Both the position numbers and the translations under genes were made by a program. From DATLYB01 sp964502525 (GTDB lineage: Bacteria; Bacteroidota; Bacteroidia; Chitinophagales; CAIOSU01), in NCBI GenBank assembly GCA_964502525.1, contig CAZCXH010000009.1:1-57239 (forward strand): a DNA stretch of 57,239 nt, read 5' to 3'. Numbering within the stretch: position 1 is the first letter of the stretch; each line of letters opens with the position of its first letter. Below, one piece after another: positions 55,201 to 57,239 of the stretch. The notes below the pieces were generated by a model. It searched no databases, was not told the origin of the DNA, and was given only the letters and a program-made list of their open reading frames with translations.

Positions 55201-55968
55201 AAGAGCCGGGATGAAATCGGGACGCTTGTTGCAGAATATAACAAGATGATCATCGAGCTTGAAAAAAGCGCTGAACGGTTGGCTAAATCAGAGCGCGAGA
55301 GCGCGTGGCGGGAGATGGCGAAGCAGATCGCGCATGAAATAAAAAACCCGCTGACGCCAATGAAGCTGGGCATTCAGCATCTGCAGCGCGCAATGGACGA
55401 AGGCAATCCGAAGGCAAATGAGCTTGCAAAAAAAGTTTCCGTCACGCTCATTGAACAGATTGACAACCTTTCCCACATTGCCAGCGAATTCTCGTCATTC
55501 GCAAAAATGCCGAAAGCAATAAATGAGGCGCTGAATATTTCCGATGTGATTGAATCTGCCGTTAATCTGTTCAGCGAAGAAAAGCACGTTTCTATCCGGT
55601 TCAGCAAACCTGATAGGGATTTTCTGGTATTTGCGGATAAAAACCAGCTTTTAAGCGCATTCAATAACCTCGTGAAGAACGCTACGCAAGCGATACCGGG
55701 AGATCATCACGGCATTATTCAGATCAAACTCTTTTCTAAAAACGGCAGCATCGTAGCCGCAGTCAAGGACAATGGGGTGGGCATTCCGAATGAACAGAAA
55801 GAAAAGGTGTTTGTCCCGAATTTCACAACCAAAAGCGGTGGCACAGGATTGGGGCTTGCGCTGACCAAGGAAATCATCGAGAACGCCAAAGGTAAAATTT
55901 GGTTTGAGTCTCAGGAAAATGCCGGTACCACATTTTATATAGAACTACCTGAATATACTTTGTCCTGA
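52231..55968 (+). CDS. Large multi-transmembrane sensor histidine kinase (NtrY-like)
   Basis: This 1245-residue protein starts at a TTG; no nearby ATG is in frame. It has an N-terminal membrane helix (about 6-25), an extracytoplasmic region to about 215, a cluster of about eight helices (215-480), a second extracytoplasmic region (about 480-725), two more helices (to about 795), a third sensor region (about 795-930), a membrane helix, and a HAMP linker. The kinase core follows: H1035 in AHEIKNPLTPMKL, N-box NLVKNATQAIP, DNGVGIP and GGTGLGLAL. The H-box is of the NtrB/NtrY type. The stimulus is unknown. The stop codon overlaps the next kinase's ATG by one base. Confidence 0.92.
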   Translation: MNTYIRQSFFFLALAFSFYGVSFFSEKINAPPPDQYLAQKVEKAIGKIADDYEKLLADERAIGDILKKGVASAYLDELLAKPYALLIYKGSELVFWNDNKAIPPGYLITSMKEGSNSIRLQNGIYEISKTKRIFENQDYSIIRLIPIKGDFSVQNNYLKNAFNPAFNLPGYVGLTMNEDEGGSPVRNKDDKILFFIKSNVHKAVSRTDHLRVVSQLLAFGMILLSFFFLVKYFARQNAWVAFAAMASVFVFARWLTLRYNIFPGIYIYDLFNPQLYASSFINKSLGDLSINLLLLLWLVVFFYRNVPLDLSSGAVKDSGWFSLRIKQTCAVGILLLVFLSSRSMSALFRSLLLDSKIPFNLNDFLSLNGYSFIGLGCITIALACYALIAAKFLRLISSWRLNEKEMIYCTGISFIAYLIYMMLSGCPMLEYLAAASVLFLIWILQRMMIRQLSLAAISNMISVIAAMSVFTSIYLYHYNEIRDLDSRKSLARKLSIERDLITEYLFLDVQQKILDDLFIRNYFRKPFISTQEIVDRIKTKYFGGFFRKYDVNVYTVSTEGKLLRSNREEYLELLDQDLLSRAQQTLSDYLFYIPKASGSFAYISNLPVIDRGKLLGSVVLELTSKTYSHTNLYPELLLEEKVKPPEALERYSYALYSLGFLIKKSGTYPYTYHFNFHDAPGKQDDYYEVNEKNLVHLIYNDSEGKKVVVTSDERNYFQPVSLFSYLFCIYLLFGLSLVLLKYAVAALLNRDRFTRPFSMSFRDKIQFSMIFIIIFSFFIIGYVTIAHFTSEFESSHNELLIKKSNDIRTAIEYILKEDSTFLYSSGANSGQTDNPLNLTSLSDIHGMDINIYNPGGKVAGTSQPEIFDKGLLSEMMNPNAYRNIALAEKSQFIQNENIGNLRYISIYTPIRNNQGQLLAYLNLPYFAKERELNNEISLLLVALVNVYVLLLVIAGLLAYFLADSLTRSLGAISEKLKLVKLGKRNEPIEWKSRDEIGTLVAEYNKMIIELEKSAERLAKSERESAWREMAKQIAHEIKNPLTPMKLGIQHLQRAMDEGNPKANELAKKVSVTLIEQIDNLSHIASEFSSFAKMPKAINEALNISDVIESAVNLFSEEKHVSIRFSKPDRDFLVFADKNQLLSAFNNLVKNATQAIPGDHHGIIQIKLFSKNGSIVAAVKDNGVGIPNEQKEKVFVPNFTTKSGGTGLGLALTKEIIENAKGKIWFESQENAGTTFYIELPEYTLS

Positions 55969-56972
55969 TGAAACATCGCCCCACCCTGATATTTTACATG
56001 CTCGTGATTTACGTTTTTACGTCTTTCATCTGGTGGTCATTCCTGCTTTTGAGCAAAAATGCCGATGCGTTCACCGACCAGGCGATGCTTGAAAAAATCA
56101 GATACGATTATTCCAACAGCCTGCCCGCCTCAAGCCGGGATTACTATTCAACCGAGCACTACCGGGACATTAAAAGCAGGTTTCAGCGGCAAAAACTAAT
56201 GATTATCGGAGAAGGGCTTGTATTCCTCGCGTTGCTCTCAGCCGGCTCCATAAAGCTATGGCAAACGTTCAGAAAAGAAATTTTTCTTGCGCAGCAACAA
56301 AATAATTTTTTGCTATCCATCACCCACGAGCTGAAATCACCGCTTGCTTCCATGAAGCTTTCCCTCCAGACATTATTAAAGCGCAGCGCCCTCGAAGATA
56401 AATTCCAAAAATTGGTTGAAAATTCGGTGGAAGATGTTGACCGGCTTGGCAACCTGGTTGATAATATTTTGTATGCAGCGCGCATGGAAGACAGTTCCCT
56501 TTCGCTGAGCCCCGAAATGGAAAATATATCAAACCTCACTAATGATATATTGAAAAAAATAGGAACGACTTATAAGAATGGCATTTGCATTAAGTCCAAC
56601 ATCAGGGAAAATATTTTGATTGAAATGGAGAAAAGCGCATTCACTTCGGCTTTGCAGAATCTGGTTGAAAATGCGGTCAAGTATTCCAGAGGAAAGGCAA
56701 ATGTGGAAGTATCGCTTCATCAGGACAACGGCTATGTTGTTCTGGAAGTAAGGGACAACGGCATCGGCATACCGGAAAAAGAACGTGAGAGGGTATTCAA
56801 AAAATTCTATAGGATAGGCAATGAAGAAACCCGCAACACAAAAGGCACCGGGCTGGGTCTATTCATCGTTAAAAGGGTAGTTGATCTGCATAATGGAAAA
56901 ATTTCAATTTCGGATAACTCACCGTCAGGAACCGTGGTGAGGGTGTTGCTGCCGGTAAAAGGTCATAATTAA
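55968..56972 (+). CDS. Membrane sensor histidine kinase
   Basis: This 334-residue protein has two membrane helices (about 8-28 and 82-100) flanking a short periplasmic loop of about 50 residues. It continues with HisKA (H120 in THELKSPLASMKL) and HATPase_c (NLVENAVKYS, DNGIGIPEKER, GTGLGLFIVKRV). It is a complete, ordinary kinase. Its ATG overlaps the stop codon of the large kinase (TGATG), so the two are translationally coupled. No response regulator follows within the 267 bp that remain in the window, so the partner is either beyond the edge or elsewhere. Confidence 0.94.
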   Translation: MKHRPTLIFYMLVIYVFTSFIWWSFLLLSKNADAFTDQAMLEKIRYDYSNSLPASSRDYYSTEHYRDIKSRFQRQKLMIIGEGLVFLALLSAGSIKLWQTFRKEIFLAQQQNNFLLSITHELKSPLASMKLSLQTLLKRSALEDKFQKLVENSVEDVDRLGNLVDNILYAARMEDSSLSLSPEMENISNLTNDILKKIGTTYKNGICIKSNIRENILIEMEKSAFTSALQNLVENAVKYSRGKANVEVSLHQDNGYVVLEVRDNGIGIPEKERERVFKKFYRIGNEETRNTKGTGLGLFIVKRVVDLHNGKISISDNSPSGTVVRVLLPVKGHN

Positions 56973-57022
56973 TGATGATGATTATGCCGTTTGGAATTTA
57001 AACTTGCGTCATTTGATTTGAC

Positions 57023-57078
57023 AAAAGGCAAAAGGCAATGGGCAATGGGCAATGGGCAATGGGCAAAGGGCAATAGGC
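57023..57078. repeat. Array of eight tandem heptamers (AATGGGC type)
   Basis: Eight 7-bp units follow in phase: AAAAGGC twice, AATGGGC four times, AAAGGGC and AATAGGC. They lie in the otherwise gene-free tail 56973-57239. A short open frame crosses them but has no protein-like composition. A fragment of the dispersed repeat family (CTCACCCCGCCCCCTCTCCGAGGG region, about 57109-57132) follows. Confidence 0.8.
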
Positions 57079-57239
57079 AATTCCATTTAACTCCTGCTTT
57101 CAATAAGCCTCACCCCGCCCCCTCTCCGAGGGTGTTTCAATTTCTAATTGCATCGTTTGCATCATCGCAAACGGTATTTTTTCATTATCCCGAAACAAGT
57201 GTAAAAAACGAATTGTGATCGGTCCGAAGGACTCCGGAC

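Noticed and set aside
56991..57218. 75-codon open frame after the second histidine kinase
   Set aside because: Most of it is the heptamer array translated (repeats of QWAMGNG type) plus a dispersed repeat fragment, so it is not a plausible protein.

Overview
The window looks like a chromosomal segment of a non-Bacteroidales member of the Bacteroidota, probably Chitinophagales/Saprospiria-like. The evidence is three large secreted proteins with type IX secretion (T9SS) C-terminal sorting domains, the tsaD/tamB and alaS/M23/MerR neighbourhoods that I know from this phylum, a fused ThrA, SprB-type repeats, and several TAnnTTTG-like -7 promoter boxes. I see no rRNA, tRNA, CRISPR array, prophage or intact insertion sequence.

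Layout. 1-2932: a DUF1571/LysM-like exported protein, a two-gene cassette with a RelE/HigB-like second gene (1338-2227), and a DUF4159 protein. 2929-8872: tamB (-) and tsaD (+), divergent housekeeping genes. 8908-15384: a 2158-residue subtilisin-like T9SS protease. 15463-16656: a long-chain-type acyl-CoA dehydrogenase. 16657-17594: a gene-free stretch full of short palindromes. 17595-32885: two tightly linked surface/secreted genes, a DUF5060 glycoside-hydrolase-like enzyme with a dockerin-like C-terminus and a 4175-residue repeat protein. 33004-37731: the threonine operon thrA-thrB-thrC. 37671-40717: two glycosyltransferase-type genes, the first overlapping the 3' end of thrC. 40741-44821: a MerR regulator, an M23 peptidase and alaS. 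44970-45314: a small DUF6370 protein. 45365-51545: a minus-strand run reading tandem ddl > PASTA protein > T9SS protein > DCC thiol-disulfide protein. 51645-51959: a small unknown. 52231-56972: two overlapping sensor histidine kinase genes. 56973-57239: a repeat-bearing intergenic tail.

The strongest unusual signals are these. (1) The giant protein carries 45 copies of a two-cysteine repeat. Thirty-two consecutive copies are each exactly 51 residues, with no net length change over 4896 bp. A second array has twelve repeats of exactly 72 residues. Eight more copies of the 51-residue repeat lie in the protease gene 10 kb away. (2) The enzyme just before the giant gene ends in two calcium-loop-like, dockerin-like repeats, while the giant begins with a domain that could be cohesin-like. 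Together they could form a surface enzyme/scaffold pair, which is an inference. (3) A perfect 36-bp palindrome sits exactly in frame (12 codons) inside the tandem ddl gene. A sister palindrome lies 12 bp before its start codon, which looks like a REP-type element that has become protein-coding. (4) The RelE-like gene is paired with a helical protein that does not look like a standard antitoxin.
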